A DNA stretch of 64,000 nucleotides from Georgenia muralis. Lineage in GTDB: Bacteria > Actinomycetota > Actinomycetes > Actinomycetales > Actinomycetaceae. The position numbers and the translations under genes were made by a program. This document shows positions 52,904 through 62,850 of this stretch, piece by piece (positions within the stretch are counted from its first letter, which is position 1; each line of letters begins with the position of its first letter). Below the pieces are notes generated by a model. That model saw only the letters and a program-made list of their open reading frames with translations, was not told where the DNA came from and ran no database searches. The stretch lies in NCBI RefSeq assembly GCF_003814705.1, contig NZ_RKRA01000001.1:558001-622000 (forward strand), in the 5' to 3' direction.

Positions 52904-54070
52904 TCAGTACCAGTTGACCGCCTGCGACTGGGACCAGGCCGCGCACGGGGTGCCGTACCGGTCGCCGATGTAGTTCAGGCCCCACGTGATCTGAGTGGCC
53001 GGGTTCGTGAGGTAGTCCGCACCGACAGTGGCCATCTTCGACGCGGGCAACGACTGCGGGATGCCGTAGGCGCCGGAGCTCGGGTTCTTCGCCAGGGGGT
53101 TCCAGTTGGACTCCTTGGTCCACAGTGCGTCGAGGCAGCTGAACTGGTCGGCGCCCCAGCCCCGGGCGGCGGCGAGCTCGCGGCCGAGCGCGCGCGGGTC
53201 GCCGGAGTAGGTCGCCGCGGCAGGGGCAGGGGCAGGAGCGGAGCTCGCCGCCGCGGCGGGCGCCGGGGTCGGCTCGGGCTCGGGCGCCTTGGTGCCCACG
53301 CGCACGACCTCGTCGACCTTGACCGACGCGATGACGGAGGCGAGAAGCGTGCGCGAGAGCTCCTCGTCGCCGGCGCGGAGGATCTCGAAGGTCGACGTCG
53401 AGACGCCCTCGACCCCCTCGGTCTCGACCTCACGCTCACCCTCGGGCAGCGTCGGGTCGTCCTTCTCCACGGTGGCGAAAGGCTCGACCGTCTCCTCGGT
53501 GACCGTCTCGCTGGTGACCCGGGTGACCTCGACGGTCTCCCCGGCCGGCACGGCGCCGGAGATCGGGGCGGAGACGCGGTCGTCGGCGCCGAGGACGATG
53601 CCCGCCTCGTCGAGCGCTTCGGCCAGCGTGGCTGCCGTCGTCGTGATCTCGCGCTCCTCGCCGTCGACCGCCACGGTGAAGGTCCGGGCACCGTCGGCCT
53701 CGAGCGCCAGACGGCCTGCGATCTCGGAGCGGGAGGCGACGTCGCCGGCCCGCAGCGCCAGCGTGCCGCTCTCGGCGACCGCGACGTCGCCGGGGTCGGC
53801 GGGCTCGGCCGCGACCTGGGTGAGGGTGAAGGCTCCCGTACTGACGACGACGACGCCCAGCATACCCGCGCGCACGGCCTTGAGCGTGGCGCCGGAGGCG
53901 CGGGTCGGGGCGGCAGCCGCGGCGGGCGCTCGGTGCACCTGCCCGAGGGGCAGTGCCTCGGTGGGGTGGTCCCGGGTGGTGCGCAGGGCGCGACGCGACC
54001 CGGGGGTGGGGTCGCTCGGGACGGAGGCGGGCGTGCGGGCGCCGGAGCGCTCGGCAGTGTGACGAGCCAA
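52904..54070 (-). CDS. Second cell-wall hydrolase: DUF348-G5-lysozyme-like transglycosylase
   Basis: A 388-residue exported protein. A 65-residue polar N-terminus precedes one membrane helix (about 68-88, AGMLGVVVVSTGAFTLTQVAA). One DUF348 domain (FTVAVDGEEREITTTAATLAEALDEAGIVLG), a G5 domain and a Pro/Ala linker follow. The C-terminal lysozyme-like domain reads LDALWTKESNWNPLAKNPSSGAYGIPQSLPASKM ... YGTPCAAWSQSQAVNWY, with the likely catalytic Glu in TKESNWNP. It is a different catalytic type from the RpfB-like neighbour, though the front half is homologous. The start is uncertain: TTG 54070 is the best option, with AGGAC upstream. The 18-bp box lies 48 bases before it. Confidence 0.85.
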   Translation of the reverse strand: MARHTAERSGARTPASVPSDPTPGSRRALRTTRDHPTEALPLGQVHRAPAAAAAPTRASGATLKAVRAGMLGVVVVSTGAFTLTQVAAEPADPGDVAVAESGTLALRAGDVASRSEIAGRLALEADGARTFTVAVDGEEREITTTAATLAEALDEAGIVLGADDRVSAPISGAVPAGETVEVTRVTSETVTEETVEPFATVEKDDPTLPEGEREVETEGVEGVSTSTFEILRAGDEELSRTLLASVIASVKVDEVVRVGTKAPEPEPTPAPAAAASSAPAPAPAAATYSGDPRALGRELAAARGWGADQFSCLDALWTKESNWNPLAKNPSSGAYGIPQSLPASKMATVGADYLTNPATQITWGLNYIGDRYGTPCAAWSQSQAVNWY

Positions 54071-54117
54071 GGTGAGGGGTCCTGTCCTGGAGGGGAAAGC
54101 CGGTTCCGGGGTCGACC

Positions 54118-54135
54118 GTAACCGATTCGTTATCT
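54118..54135. promoter_or_regulatory. 18-bp direct-repeat box upstream of the second cell-wall hydrolase gene
   Basis: GTAACCGATTCGTTATCT, the exact sequence found at 52833-52850, here 48 bases before the TTG start at 54070. Identity over 18 bases in two otherwise different upstream regions argues for a regulator site. Confidence 0.6.
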
Positions 54136-54270
54136 GGAGGGAAGCCGTCGGGTGGACAGCTGTCGATGTGACGTTCTCCACACGCGGACCGGACCAAGGT
54201 CCGTGGACTGCCCGGACAGCCAGCCCCACGCACGCCGCCACAGCGCTGACCTGCGACGACGCGGGCTCCC

Positions 54271-54290
54271 TCCGCTCGGCTCGGAGCGGA
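54271..54290 (-). terminator. Weak hairpin downstream of tatD
   Basis: TCCGCTC (54271-54277) pairs with GAGCGGA (54284-54290) with a 6-base loop, 44 bases after the tatD stop. A second short hairpin, CGGACC-AA-GGTCCG, lies near 54191-54204. Either could end the metG-tatD transcript. Confidence 0.35.
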
Positions 54291-54333
54291 CGGTTCCGCG
54301 ACGGACACGGCGGACGCCCCGTACGCCGCTGCT

Positions 54334-55269
54334 CTACCAGGTGCCGTACACGGCGTCGGTGTTGGCGGTGAGCACGCGGCAGCTCTCGTCGAGCGGGAGC
54401 CGGAGCTGGTCCGCGATCGCCCGCACGGTGATCGGCATGACGTACGGGGCGTTGGGCCGCCCCCGGTACGGCGTGGGCGTGAGGTAGGGCGCGTCCGTCT
54501 CGACGAGCACGAGCGAGGCAGGCAGCGCCCGGAGCGCCGCGCGCAGCGAGTCGTTGGCCTTGTGCGTGACCGGGCCGGCGAAGGAGGCGTACCAGCCGTG
54601 CTCGGCGAGCACGCCCGCGAGCTCGGCGTCGCCGGAGAAGCAGTGGAAGACGGTGCGCTCGGGCGCACCGTCGGCGAGCAGGGTGGCCACGACGTCGGCG
54701 TGCGCGTCACGGTCGTGGATCTGCAACGGCTTGCCGAGCTCCTTGGCCAGGGCGATGTGGTCGCGGAAGGCCCGGAGCTGGTGGGCCCGCCCCTCCTCCC
54801 CCGTGCGGAAGTGGTCCAGCCCGGACTCCCCGACCGCCACGACGCGCTGGTCCCGCGCCAGCTCCGCCACGCGGGCGAACGCCTCGGCGAAGGACAGCAC
54901 GTGGTGCTCGCGCACCGCCGGGTCCAGACCGTCCGGGGCGACCTCTCGCACCCCGGCGTGCAGCGGCGCCTCGTTGGGGTGGATGGCCAGCGCGGCCGCG
55001 ATCTGCGGGTGGTCGTGGGCAAGACGGACGGACCCGGCGAGCGAGGGGACGTCGCACCCCACGGTGAGCACGCGCACCACGCCGGCCGTGGCCGCCCGCG
55101 CGAGCTGCTCGGCGGTGGTCAGCGGCGCCTCACCGGGCGGGAGGGCGACGTCGTCGTCGTCGACGGGCGTGCCGTCGTCGTCGAGGACGGGCAGGTGGGC
55201 GTGGTTGTCCACCACCGGGCCGGGCAGCGGCTCGGGCGGCTCCGGCCAGCCGCGGGACCCGCGCCCCAT
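54334..55269 (-). CDS. tatD: TatD-family metal-dependent DNase
   Basis: A 311-residue TIM-barrel hydrolase. Metal ligands and motifs: DNHAHLPVLDDDGTPV (the His-x-His pair near the start), AIHPNEAPLHAGV, VVAVGESGLDHFRTGEEGRAHQLRAFRDHIALAKELGKPLQIHDRDAHADVV, VFHCFSGDAELA and VETDAPYLTPTPYRGRPNAPYV. It acts as a 3'-5' exonuclease in DNA repair or turnover. A short acidic insert (DDDGTPVDDDDV) follows the first His pair. The ATG at 55269 overlaps the metG stop by one base (TGATG), so translation is coupled. metG-tatD-rpf-rsmA is a conserved order. Confidence 0.94.
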   Translation of the reverse strand: MGRGSRGWPEPPEPLPGPVVDNHAHLPVLDDDGTPVDDDDVALPPGEAPLTTAEQLARAATAGVVRVLTVGCDVPSLAGSVRLAHDHPQIAAALAIHPNEAPLHAGVREVAPDGLDPAVREHHVLSFAEAFARVAELARDQRVVAVGESGLDHFRTGEEGRAHQLRAFRDHIALAKELGKPLQIHDRDAHADVVATLLADGAPERTVFHCFSGDAELAGVLAEHGWYASFAGPVTHKANDSLRAALRALPASLVLVETDAPYLTPTPYRGRPNAPYVMPITVRAIADQLRLPLDESCRVLTANTDAVYGTW

Positions 55270-57068
55270 CAGCCCTGGCCGCGCAGGCGCGCGAGCTCGT
55301 CGTCGACGACGGAGTCGTCCAGCTTGGTGAAGACCGGTACGGGCTTGGCCACCGGCGTCCCGGGCGTCACCGGACGCGGGCCCCACACCGGGACGACGTC
55401 GCGGCCGTAGCTGCCGGTGATGACGGGGTACGGGTCGCCGCCGTCGAGGTCCTCGACCTCCTCGATCCGCGGCATGGGCGCGACGTCCCCCGGCCCGCCG
55501 AGGACCCGGTCGACGGCGTTGGCCGCGTGCGGCAGGAAGGGCGAGAGCATGACGTTGAGGTCGGAGACGGACTGGGCGAGGGTGTGCAGCACGGTGGCGA
55601 GGCGCTGACGCTGCTCGGGGGCCTTGAGCTTGAAGGGCTCGGTGCGGGTGACGTAGGTGTTCGCCTCCCCCACCAGCCGCATCGCCTCGGCCAGCGCGGC
55701 GCGCTGGCGGTGGGAGCCGATGGACTCACCGACCGTCGCGAAGCCCGCCCGGACCGTCTCGAGCAGCTCGGTGTCGATCGGCTCGAGCTCCCCGGGCGCG
55801 GGGATCTCGCCGAAGCTCTTCGCGATCATCGCCGCGGTGCGGTTGACGAGGTTGCCCCAGCCGGCGACGAGCTCGCCGTTGGTGCGCCGGACGAACTCGG
55901 CCCAGGTGAAGTCGCTGTCCTGGTTCTCCGGGCCGGCCGCGGAGATGAAGTAGCGCAGCGCGTCGGGCTGGTAGCGCGCGAGGACGTCGCGGACGTAGAT
56001 GACGACGCCGCGGGAGGAGGAGAACTGCTTCCCCTCCATGGTGAGGAACTCGCTGGAGACGACCTCGGTGGGCAGGTTCAGGGTGCCGTAGGTGCCCGGC
56101 GCACCGCCGCGGTCACCCTCCCCGTTCTGCGCGAGGAGCTCGGCGGGCCAGATCTGGGAGTGGAAGACGATGTTGTCCTTGCCCATGAAGTAGTAGGACA
56201 GCGCCTCGGGGTCGTTCCACCACCGCCGCCACAGGTCGGGGTCGCCCTGGCGGCGGGCCCACTCGATCGAGGCGGAGAGGTAGCCGATGACGGCGTCGAA
56301 CCACACGTACAGCCGCTTGGTGGGCTGGTCCTCCCAGCCCGGGACGGGGATGCCCCAGTCGATGTCGCGGGTCATCGCGCGGGGGCGGATCTCGTCGAGG
56401 ATGTGCTGGGAGAACTTGATGACGTTGGGGCGCCAGGTGCCCGAGGCGGCACGGTCCTGCAGCCATGTCCCCAGCGCGCCGGCCAGCGCCGGCAGGTCGA
56501 GGAACCAGTGGTTGGTCTCGACGAACTCGGGCGTCTCGCCGTTGATCTTGCTGCGCGGGTCGATGAGGTCGGTGGGGTCGAGCTGGTTGCCGCAGTTGTC
56601 GCACTGGTCGCCGCGCGCCTCGGGGTAGGCGCAGATGGGGCACGTGCCCTCGATGTAGCGGTCGGGCAGCGTGCGCCCGGTCGAGGGGCTGATCGCGGCC
56701 TGGGTGGTCCTCTCGACCATGTAGCCGTTGTCGCGCACGGTCCGGAACATCTCCTGCACGACGGCGTAGTGGTTGCGCGTCGTCGTGCGGGTGAACAGGT
56801 CGTAGCTCAGGCCCAGTGCCACGAGGTCCTCGACGATGAGGCGGTTGTTGCGGTCGGCGAGCTCCTTGGCGCTGACCCCGGCGGCGTCCGCGGCGACGAG
56901 GATCGGCGTGCCGTGCTCGTCGGTGCCGGAGACCATGAGGACGTCGTGGCCGGCCATGCGCATGTAGCGGGAGAAGACGTCCGAGGGCACGCCGAACCCG
57001 GCGACGTGGCCGATGTGGCGAGGCCCGTTGGCGTACGGCCAGGCCACGGCGGAGAGGATGCGCGTCAT
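55269..57068 (-). CDS. metG: Methionyl-tRNA synthetase
   Basis: A 599-residue class I synthetase charging initiator and elongator tRNA-Met. The signature is [51 protein letters not shown]. The zinc-binding knuckle is [23 protein letters not shown] (four Cys). The catalytic KMSKS loop is degenerate, KQFSSSRGV, as in many actinobacterial enzymes. The anticodon-binding helical domain follows ([19 protein letters not shown]). There is no C-terminal tRNA-binding (OB) extension. The ATG at 57068 fits the family. It is upstream of and coupled to tatD; a G/C-repeat gap of 180 bases separates it from the SDR gene. Confidence 0.97.
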   Translation of the reverse strand: MTRILSAVAWPYANGPRHIGHVAGFGVPSDVFSRYMRMAGHDVLMVSGTDEHGTPILVAADAAGVSAKELADRNNRLIVEDLVALGLSYDLFTRTTTRNHYAVVQEMFRTVRDNGYMVERTTQAAISPSTGRTLPDRYIEGTCPICAYPEARGDQCDNCGNQLDPTDLIDPRSKINGETPEFVETNHWFLDLPALAGALGTWLQDRAASGTWRPNVIKFSQHILDEIRPRAMTRDIDWGIPVPGWEDQPTKRLYVWFDAVIGYLSASIEWARRQGDPDLWRRWWNDPEALSYYFMGKDNIVFHSQIWPAELLAQNGEGDRGGAPGTYGTLNLPTEVVSSEFLTMEGKQFSSSRGVVIYVRDVLARYQPDALRYFISAAGPENQDSDFTWAEFVRRTNGELVAGWGNLVNRTAAMIAKSFGEIPAPGELEPIDTELLETVRAGFATVGESIGSHRQRAALAEAMRLVGEANTYVTRTEPFKLKAPEQRQRLATVLHTLAQSVSDLNVMLSPFLPHAANAVDRVLGGPGDVAPMPRIEEVEDLDGGDPYPVITGSYGRDVVPVWGPRPVTPGTPVAKPVPVFTKLDDSVVDDELARLRGQG

Positions 57069-57247
57069 GGCGACCAGCCTAGTTGCGGCGGGGCGGCCCA
57101 CCCGACGGGGCCGCTCGCGCCGACGGGCCGTCCCGGCACGGGTGCGGCGGAGCCCGGCACGGGGCCGACGGGCCGGCCCGGCACGGGTCCGGCGGGGCCC
57201 GGCGCGGAGCGGGCCCCGGCGGGGCCGCCCTGCTCGCCGGTCCGGCG

Positions 57248-58174
57248 TCAGAAGACCGGCTTGCCGCCGGTGACGCCCAGGACGGTCGCCGAGACGTAGC
57301 TCGCCTCCGAGGGCGAGGCGAGGAACACGAACGCCGGAGCCAGCTCGGCCGGCTGCCCGGCACGGCCCAGTGGGGTGTCCCCGCCGAAGGACTCCAGGTG
57401 CTCGCCCTCCTGCGTCGCGGGCTGCAGCGGCGTCCAGATCGGACCGGGCGCCACGGCGTTGACCCGGATCCCGCGCTCGCCCACCTCGGCGGCGAGGTTG
57501 ACCGTGAAGTTGTTGATCGCCGCCTTCGTGGACGCGTAGTCCAGCAGCGTCTGGGAGGGCTGGTAGGCCTGGATGGAGGACACGTTGATGATGCTGGCGC
57601 CCCGGCCCAGGTGCGGCAGGACGGCCCTGGTCAGCCAGAACATGGCGTAGAGGTTGGTCTTGAAGACCCGGTCCATGTCCTCGGTGCGGAGCTCCTCGAG
57701 CCCGGTCGTGCGGGCCATCTGGAAGCCGGCGTTGTTGACGAGCACGTCGAGACCGCCGAGCTCGGCCACGGCCCGCTCCGCGACGTCGGCGCACGTCTGC
57801 TCCTCGCGCAGGTCCCCGGGCAGGAGGACGGCGCGGCGCCCTGCCCGGCGCACCCACTCGGCGGTCTCCTCGGCGTCCTCCTGCTCCTCGGGCAGGTAGG
57901 AGATGGCGACATCGGCACCCTCGCGGGCGAAGGCGATCGCGACGGCCCGCCCGATGCCGGAGTCGCCGCCGGTGATGAGGGCGCGCAGCCCGGCCAGCCG
58001 GTCGTGACCGACGTAGGTCTCCTCGCCGTGGTCCGGCCGGGGGTTCATCCTCCCGGTCAGGCCCGGCGGCTGCTGCTCCTGGGCGGGGAAGCCGCCCTGG
58101 TCGTTCGTCAGGGCGGCCGCCCGCTCGGCGACGACGGACGTCGTGGGGGCCCGCTTCGAGGTTCTCTCGTCCAT
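57248..58174 (-). CDS. SDR-family oxidoreductase (YghA/general-stress type)
   Basis: A 308-residue short-chain dehydrogenase with the extended N-terminus of the YghA/GspJ group: [67 protein letters not shown], catalytic Ser in [11 protein letters not shown] and Tyr/Lys in [19 protein letters not shown] are present, then [15 protein letters not shown]. It probably reduces aldehydes or ketones with NAD(P)H, and such genes are often stress-induced. The ATG at 58174 has no strong Shine-Dalgarno. It is divergent from pncA with 78 bases between, so the two promoters overlap. Confidence 0.92.
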   Translation of the reverse strand: MDERTSKRAPTTSVVAERAAALTNDQGGFPAQEQQPPGLTGRMNPRPDHGEETYVGHDRLAGLRALITGGDSGIGRAVAIAFAREGADVAISYLPEEQEDAEETAEWVRRAGRRAVLLPGDLREEQTCADVAERAVAELGGLDVLVNNAGFQMARTTGLEELRTEDMDRVFKTNLYAMFWLTRAVLPHLGRGASIINVSSIQAYQPSQTLLDYASTKAAINNFTVNLAAEVGERGIRVNAVAPGPIWTPLQPATQEGEHLESFGGDTPLGRAGQPAELAPAFVFLASPSEASYVSATVLGVTGGKPVF

Positions 58175-58252
58175 GTCCCGAACGTAACCGCACCTGCCGA
58201 CTTCCTCATCCGGAGCGGCACAATGGGAGCAGCCGACTCCCGGAGGTTTGCC

Positions 58253-58867
58253 GTGCCCCAGGCCACGAACGTGCCCGAGCCCCAGGCCACGAAGGCGCCC
58301 GCCCGCGCGCTGATCCTCGTCGACGTGCAGCCGACCTTCTGCGAGGGTGGCGCACTGCCCAGCGAGGGAGCGAACGCCGTCGCCGAGCGGGTGGCCCGCT
58401 TCGTCCGCGGCCACGGCGACGACTACGTCGCCGTCGTCACCACGCAGGACTGGCACATCGACCCCGGCGCGCACTTCTCGGACGAGCCCGACTTCGTCGA
58501 CACCTGGCCGCCGCACGGCGTGGCCGGCTCCGCAGAGGCCGAGCTGCACCCCGCCCTGGACGGCCTGTCGTTCGACGCCTCGGTGCGCAAGGGGATGTAC
58601 GCCGCCGCCTACTCGGGCTTCGAGGGGGTCGACGACGAGGGCCGGTCGCTGGAGGACATCCTGCGCGGGCGCGGCGTCACCGGCGTCGACGTCGTCGGCC
58701 TCGTGGAGTCCCACTGCGTCAAGGAGACGGCGCTGGACGCCCGGCGTCGGGGGCTGGATGCGCGGGTGTTTACCGACCTCACCGTGCCGGTCACGCCCGA
58801 GCTCGGCGCCCAGGCACGCGAGGTGATGGCCGAGGCGGGTGTGGAGCTCGCCGAGTCCGGCACCTGA
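58253..58867 (+). CDS. pncA: Nicotinamidase
   Basis: A 204-residue cysteine hydrolase converting nicotinamide to nicotinate in NAD salvage. The catalytic triad is visible: Asp24 in ILVDVQPTF, Lys113 in VRKGMYAAAYSGF and Cys155 in VESHCVKETALDA. The metal site is in DWHIDPGAHFS. GGAGG precedes the GTG at 58253; an upstream in-frame ATG (58223) lacks this. A CACAAT -10-like element lies near 58220. It is convergent with rsmI, with 24 bases between the stops. Confidence 0.94.
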   Translation: MPQATNVPEPQATKAPARALILVDVQPTFCEGGALPSEGANAVAERVARFVRGHGDDYVAVVTTQDWHIDPGAHFSDEPDFVDTWPPHGVAGSAEAELHPALDGLSFDASVRKGMYAAAYSGFEGVDDEGRSLEDILRGRGVTGVDVVGLVESHCVKETALDARRRGLDARVFTDLTVPVTPELGAQAREVMAEAGVELAESGT

Positions 58868-58891
58868 CCCGGCCCGGAACGCCGTCACCCC

Positions 58892-59911
58892 TCAGGTGGC
58901 GCGGCGTTCGAGCGCGGCCTGGTAGAGCTCGCGGCGCCCCAGGCCGGTCTCGGCGGCCACGGTGGCCGCGGCGTCCTTGAGCCTGGCTCCGGCGTCGGCG
59001 AGGGCGACGACGCGGTCGACGTGGTCCTCGACGCTGGCCGCGACGGGGGTCGCCCCCGCGACGACGAGGGTGATCTCCCCGCGGACCCGCTCGGCCGCCC
59101 AGTCCGCGAGCGCGGCGAGCCCGCCGCGCCGGACCTCCTCGTAGGTCTTGGTCAGCTCCCGGCACACGGCGGCGGGCCGGTCGGGCCCGAAGGCGGCGGC
59201 CATGTCCGTCAGGGTGGCGGCGAGCCGGTGCGGGGACTCGAAGAAGACCATGGTGCGCGGCTCGGACGCGAGCGCCGTCAGTACCCGCGCCCGGTCGCCG
59301 CCCTTGCGCGGGACGAACCCCTCGAAGCAGAAGCGGTCGGTCGCGAGGCCCGAGATCGCCAGGGCCGTGAGGACGGCCGACGGGCCGGGGAGCACGCTGA
59401 CGGGCACCCCCGCGTCGGTGGCCGTGCGGACGAGGCGGTACCCCGGGTCGGAGACGGAGGGCATGCCCGCGTCGGAGACGACGAGGACGCGCCCGCCGTC
59501 GCGGGCCGCCGCCACGAGGTCGCCCGCACGCTCGCCCTCGTTGTGCTCGTGGAAGCTCAGCACGCGCCCGGTCACGCGGACCCCGATCCGTGCCGCGAGG
59601 GCCCGGAGACGGCGGGTGTCCTCGGCAGCGACGACGTCGGCCTCCGCCAGCGCCCGCCGCAGCCGTGGCGGGGCGTCGCCTGCGTCGCCGATGGGGGTGG
59701 CGGCGAGGAGGATGACGCCGGGCGTCATGGGGCGCGCGCCGGCGTCGGCGTCGGCGTCGGGCACGTCGGCGTCGGGCACGTCGGGCACGTCGTCGCCGAG
59801 TGCTCCGTGGTGGTCGACCGCGCCGTCGTCCGTCCCGTCCCTGTCGTGCTCGAGGCCGGGGTGCTCGCCGGCTGCGTGCTCGCCGGCGTCCGGCTTCTCC
59901 TCGGTGCTCAC
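58892..59911 (-). CDS. rsmI: 16S rRNA (cytidine1402-2'-O)-methyltransferase
   Basis: The core (about 275 residues) is a tetrapyrrole-methylase-fold SAM enzyme methylating the ribose of C1402 in the decoding centre. Motifs: [113 protein letters not shown] and [13 protein letters not shown]. Starting at GTG 59911 gives 339 residues with a 61-residue acidic extension of PDAD/VPD repeats unlike the family. The internal ATG at 59728 would give a standard 278-residue enzyme but has no ribosome-binding site. The extension may be real or the annotated start may be wrong. It is divergent from the O-mannosyltransferase gene. Confidence 0.9.
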   Translation of the reverse strand: MSTEEKPDAGEHAAGEHPGLEHDRDGTDDGAVDHHGALGDDVPDVPDADVPDADADAGARPMTPGVILLAATPIGDAGDAPPRLRRALAEADVVAAEDTRRLRALAARIGVRVTGRVLSFHEHNEGERAGDLVAAARDGGRVLVVSDAGMPSVSDPGYRLVRTATDAGVPVSVLPGPSAVLTALAISGLATDRFCFEGFVPRKGGDRARVLTALASEPRTMVFFESPHRLAATLTDMAAAFGPDRPAAVCRELTKTYEEVRRGGLAALADWAAERVRGEITLVVAGATPVAASVEDHVDRVVALADAGARLKDAAATVAAETGLGRRELYQAALERRAT

Positions 59912-59970
59912 CGGCCCAGTCTTCCCCACGGCACGTGGACCGGCGGCCCCCGGCGCCGCGCGCACCGACC

Positions 59971-59976
59971 TAGACT
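59971..59976 (+). promoter_or_regulatory. Putative -10 for leaderless O-mannosyltransferase mRNA
   Basis: TAGACT lies 6 bases before the GTG at 59983, so transcription would start at the GTG. No Shine-Dalgarno is present. The spacing is the one typical of leaderless actinobacterial genes. Confidence 0.45.
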
Positions 59977-59982
59977 CACCGC

Positions 59983-61902
59983 GTGACCGAGCCCGGGACC
60001 GACCGCGAGCCGCCGGGCGAACCCGGCGGGCCCGAGGTCCGCCGGGTCCAGCTCCGGGACCGGCTCGCAGGGATGACCCCGCCCGGCCCACCCGGCAACC
60101 ACGCGCTCGCCACGTCACCGGACGGGACCGGGGATGCGCCGGGGCGCCCGGCGGCGCGGCTGAGCGGCCCTGGCCCCGAGACCGGCCCGCCCCTCGAGAG
60201 AGGTTCCGCGGCGGACGACGAGGCGCCCGAGGCCGGCTCGGGACGCGGCACCGACGAGCCCGTGACACCGCCGACCGAGGACGAGCTGCGGGTGCGCCTG
60301 GGACTGCGCCCCCTCGCCGCGCGGACCGACCCCGCGACGCTGCTGTGGGGATGGGTGGGCCCGCTCGCCGTCGCCACGCTCGCCGCCGTGGTGCGTCTGG
60401 TGGGGCTGACCCACCCCGGGCGCCTCATCTTCGACGAGACCTACTACGTCAAGGAGGCCTTCTCCCTCCTCACGCTCGGCTACGAGGGCGACTGGCCCGC
60501 CGAGGACGCCAACGCCCGCTTCCTCGCCGGCGACTACTCGGCGCTGTCCACCGAGGCCGACTACGTCGTCCACCCGGCGGTCGGCAAGTGGATGATCGCG
60601 CTCGGGATCCAGCTGTTCGGCGCCGACAACGGGACGGGCTGGCGGTTCTCGGGCGCCGTCGTCGGCGCGCTCTCGGTGCTGCTCCTCGCCCGTGTCGCGA
60701 CGCGGATGTTCCGCTCGCCGCTGCTGGGCACGACCGCAGGCCTGCTGCTCGCCCTCGACGGCATCCACCTCACGCTCTCCCGCACCGCCCTGCTCGACAT
60801 CTTCCTCAGCTTCTGGGTGCTCGTCGGGCTGTGGTTCGTCCTGCGCGACCGGGAGTCCAGCCGCGCCGCCCTCGCCCGGCGCGTGGCCGCCGAGACCGCG
60901 TCGGGCCGCACCCTGAGCGCGTGGGGACCACGCGTGGGTCCGCGCTGGTGGCTCGTGGGCGCCGGCGCCGCCCTCGGCCTCGCCAGCGGGGTGAAGTGGT
61001 CGGGGATCTACGCCGTCGCGGTCCTCGGCGTCCTGGCCTTCGCCTGGGACGTCGCCGCCCGTCGCGCGGTGGGCACGCGGCTGTGGCTGGGGTCCGGGGT
61101 CTTCCGGGGCGGCCTGCCCGCGTTCGTCGCGCTCGTGCCGACGGCGGCCCTGACCTACGTCGCCGGCTGGTTCTCGTGGTTCGTCCAGCCCGACGCCTAT
61201 CGCCGGCAGTGGGCGGCCGACCTGCGCGCCGCCGGTGACGTCGTCCCGCGCGGGTGGCTGCCCGACGCCGTCAACTCCTGGTGGGAGTACCACCTGGTGA
61301 TGTGGCAGTTCCACAACAACCTCGACTCCGAGCACACGTACGAGGCCCACCCGGCGGGCTGGCTGCTCCAGCTGCGGCCCACCTCGATGTACTGGCCCGA
61401 CCCGGCCCCGCCGCCGGAGGCCTGCGGGGCCGAGCGGTGCGTCGAGGCGATCGTCGCCCTGGGCAACCCGGCGGTGTGGTGGGCCGGTGCCGCGGCGCTC
61501 CTCGTCGTCGTCTACCTCGCGGCCCGGCGGGACTGGCGGGCCTGGGCGGTCCTGGCTGGGTACGGCGCGATGTACGTGCCGTGGCTGTTCTACTCCCACC
61601 GCACGATCTTCACCTTCTACTCCGTCGCCTTCGTCCCCTACGTGGTCCTCGGCCTGGTCATGGCGCTCGGCTGGGTCATGGGGATCGTCCGCCCGCCCGG
61701 CGCGGCGCCCGTCGGCCCCGACGACGACGGCGACGGAGGCGTCGACGGCACCGGCTCGCCCACCCCGCTGGCCTGGGTGGTGCTCGCTCTCGTCGTCGGC
61801 CTCACGGTGGCGCTGTTCGTCTTCTTCTGGCCGGTCTGGACCGGCCGGACCATCGCCTACGACGCCTGGCTCCTGCGCATGTGGCTGCCCCGCTGGGTGT
61901 GA
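59983..61902 (+). CDS. Protein O-mannosyltransferase (PMT family, GT39)
   Basis: A 639-residue polytopic membrane enzyme that moves mannose from polyprenyl-phosphate-mannose to Ser/Thr of proteins during Sec export. The N-terminal 110 residues are a disordered Pro/Gly-rich extension. About 10-11 membrane helices follow. The first outside loop has [24 protein letters not shown], with the Asp-Glu essential in PMTs. Other family blocks: [88 protein letters not shown] and [17 protein letters not shown]. Likely acceptors in this window are the Ala/Pro/Thr linkers of the Rpf and DUF4082 proteins (inference). It is adjacent and divergent to rsmI, a widespread pairing. Confidence 0.95.
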   Translation: MTEPGTDREPPGEPGGPEVRRVQLRDRLAGMTPPGPPGNHALATSPDGTGDAPGRPAARLSGPGPETGPPLERGSAADDEAPEAGSGRGTDEPVTPPTEDELRVRLGLRPLAARTDPATLLWGWVGPLAVATLAAVVRLVGLTHPGRLIFDETYYVKEAFSLLTLGYEGDWPAEDANARFLAGDYSALSTEADYVVHPAVGKWMIALGIQLFGADNGTGWRFSGAVVGALSVLLLARVATRMFRSPLLGTTAGLLLALDGIHLTLSRTALLDIFLSFWVLVGLWFVLRDRESSRAALARRVAAETASGRTLSAWGPRVGPRWWLVGAGAALGLASGVKWSGIYAVAVLGVLAFAWDVAARRAVGTRLWLGSGVFRGGLPAFVALVPTAALTYVAGWFSWFVQPDAYRRQWAADLRAAGDVVPRGWLPDAVNSWWEYHLVMWQFHNNLDSEHTYEAHPAGWLLQLRPTSMYWPDPAPPPEACGAERCVEAIVALGNPAVWWAGAAALLVVVYLAARRDWRAWAVLAGYGAMYVPWLFYSHRTIFTFYSVAFVPYVVLGLVMALGWVMGIVRPPGAAPVGPDDDGDGGVDGTGSPTPLAWVVLALVVGLTVALFVFFWPVWTGRTIAYDAWLLRMWLPRWV

Positions 61903-61949
61903 GGGCCCACAATGGGACGCCCACCCCAGCCAGCTCCCTGGAGGACCGT

Positions 61950-62774
61950 GTGACCTCGACCGTGCGCGGAGCGCGCATCCTCATCACCGGCGCGAGCCGC
62001 GGCATGGGCCGCCTCTTCGCCGAGCGTGCCGCGGCCGAGGGCGCCGCCGCGCTCGCCCTGTGGGGCCGGGACGCCGACGCCCTCGCCGAGGTGGCGGCGA
62101 GCATCGCCCGGCCCGGTCTGCGCGTGCGCACCGACGTCGTCGACCTGGAGGACCTGGACGGCCTCGACGCCGCGGCCGAGGCGGTGCTCGCGGACCTCGG
62201 CGGCCTCGACGTCCTCGTCAACAACGCCGGGGTCATCACCGGCAACCGTTACTACTGGGAGCTCGAGCCGGGCGCGGTGAGCCACACCCTGCGGGTCAAC
62301 ACCCTGGCCCCCATGCACCTCGTCTCCCGGCTGCTGCCCGCGATGCTGGCCGAGCCCGGCCGGGCCAAGTGCATCCTCAACGTGGCCTCGGCCGCGGGCA
62401 TCGTGCCCAACCCGCGGATGTCGGTCTACGCGGCGTCCAAGGCGGCGATGCTGAGCTGGTCCGACACGCTGAGGCTCGAGCTCGAGCAGGCCGGCCACCA
62501 CCACGTCAGCGTCACGACCTTCAGCCCGTCGTACGTGGCCACCGGGATGTTCTCCGGCACCCGGCCTGTCGCGCTCACCCCGGTCCTGACGCCCGAACGG
62601 GCGGTGGACCGCGCGTGGCGGGGGATGCTCGCGGGCCGGGCGCACGTGGTCACCCCCGCGATGGTCCTCGTCGCGCGGGCCGCCCGGGGCGCACTGCCGA
62701 CGCGGGCCTGGGACCGGCTGGCACGGACCTTCGGGGTGCACCGGTCGATGGACGGGTTCGCCGGCCGTCACTGA
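61950..62774 (+). CDS. SDR-family oxidoreductase
   Basis: A 274-residue classical short-chain dehydrogenase: GARILITGASRGMGRLFAERAAAEGA (NAD(P) binding), NNAGVITG, ILNVASAAGIVPNPRMSVYAASKAAMLSWSDTLRLEL (catalytic Ser/Tyr/Lys) and TFSPSYVATGMF. The C-terminal VDRAWRGMLAGRAHVVTPAMV with a basic amphipathic end resembles retinol-dehydrogenase/DltE-like SDRs that act on lipid or isoprenoid substrates at membranes. GGAGG precedes the GTG at 61950. It follows the PMT gene by 47 bases and may be co-transcribed. The substrate is unknown. Confidence 0.88.
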   Translation: MTSTVRGARILITGASRGMGRLFAERAAAEGAAALALWGRDADALAEVAASIARPGLRVRTDVVDLEDLDGLDAAAEAVLADLGGLDVLVNNAGVITGNRYYWELEPGAVSHTLRVNTLAPMHLVSRLLPAMLAEPGRAKCILNVASAAGIVPNPRMSVYAASKAAMLSWSDTLRLELEQAGHHHVSVTTFSPSYVATGMFSGTRPVALTPVLTPERAVDRAWRGMLAGRAHVVTPAMVLVARAARGALPTRAWDRLARTFGVHRSMDGFAGRH

Positions 62775-62850
62775 CCTCGCCGCGGGACGCCGCCGGGTCA
62801 GCCTCCCGCGCCGCCCCGCGGCCAGGGGCACCCGGGCCCGCCCGCCCGGG

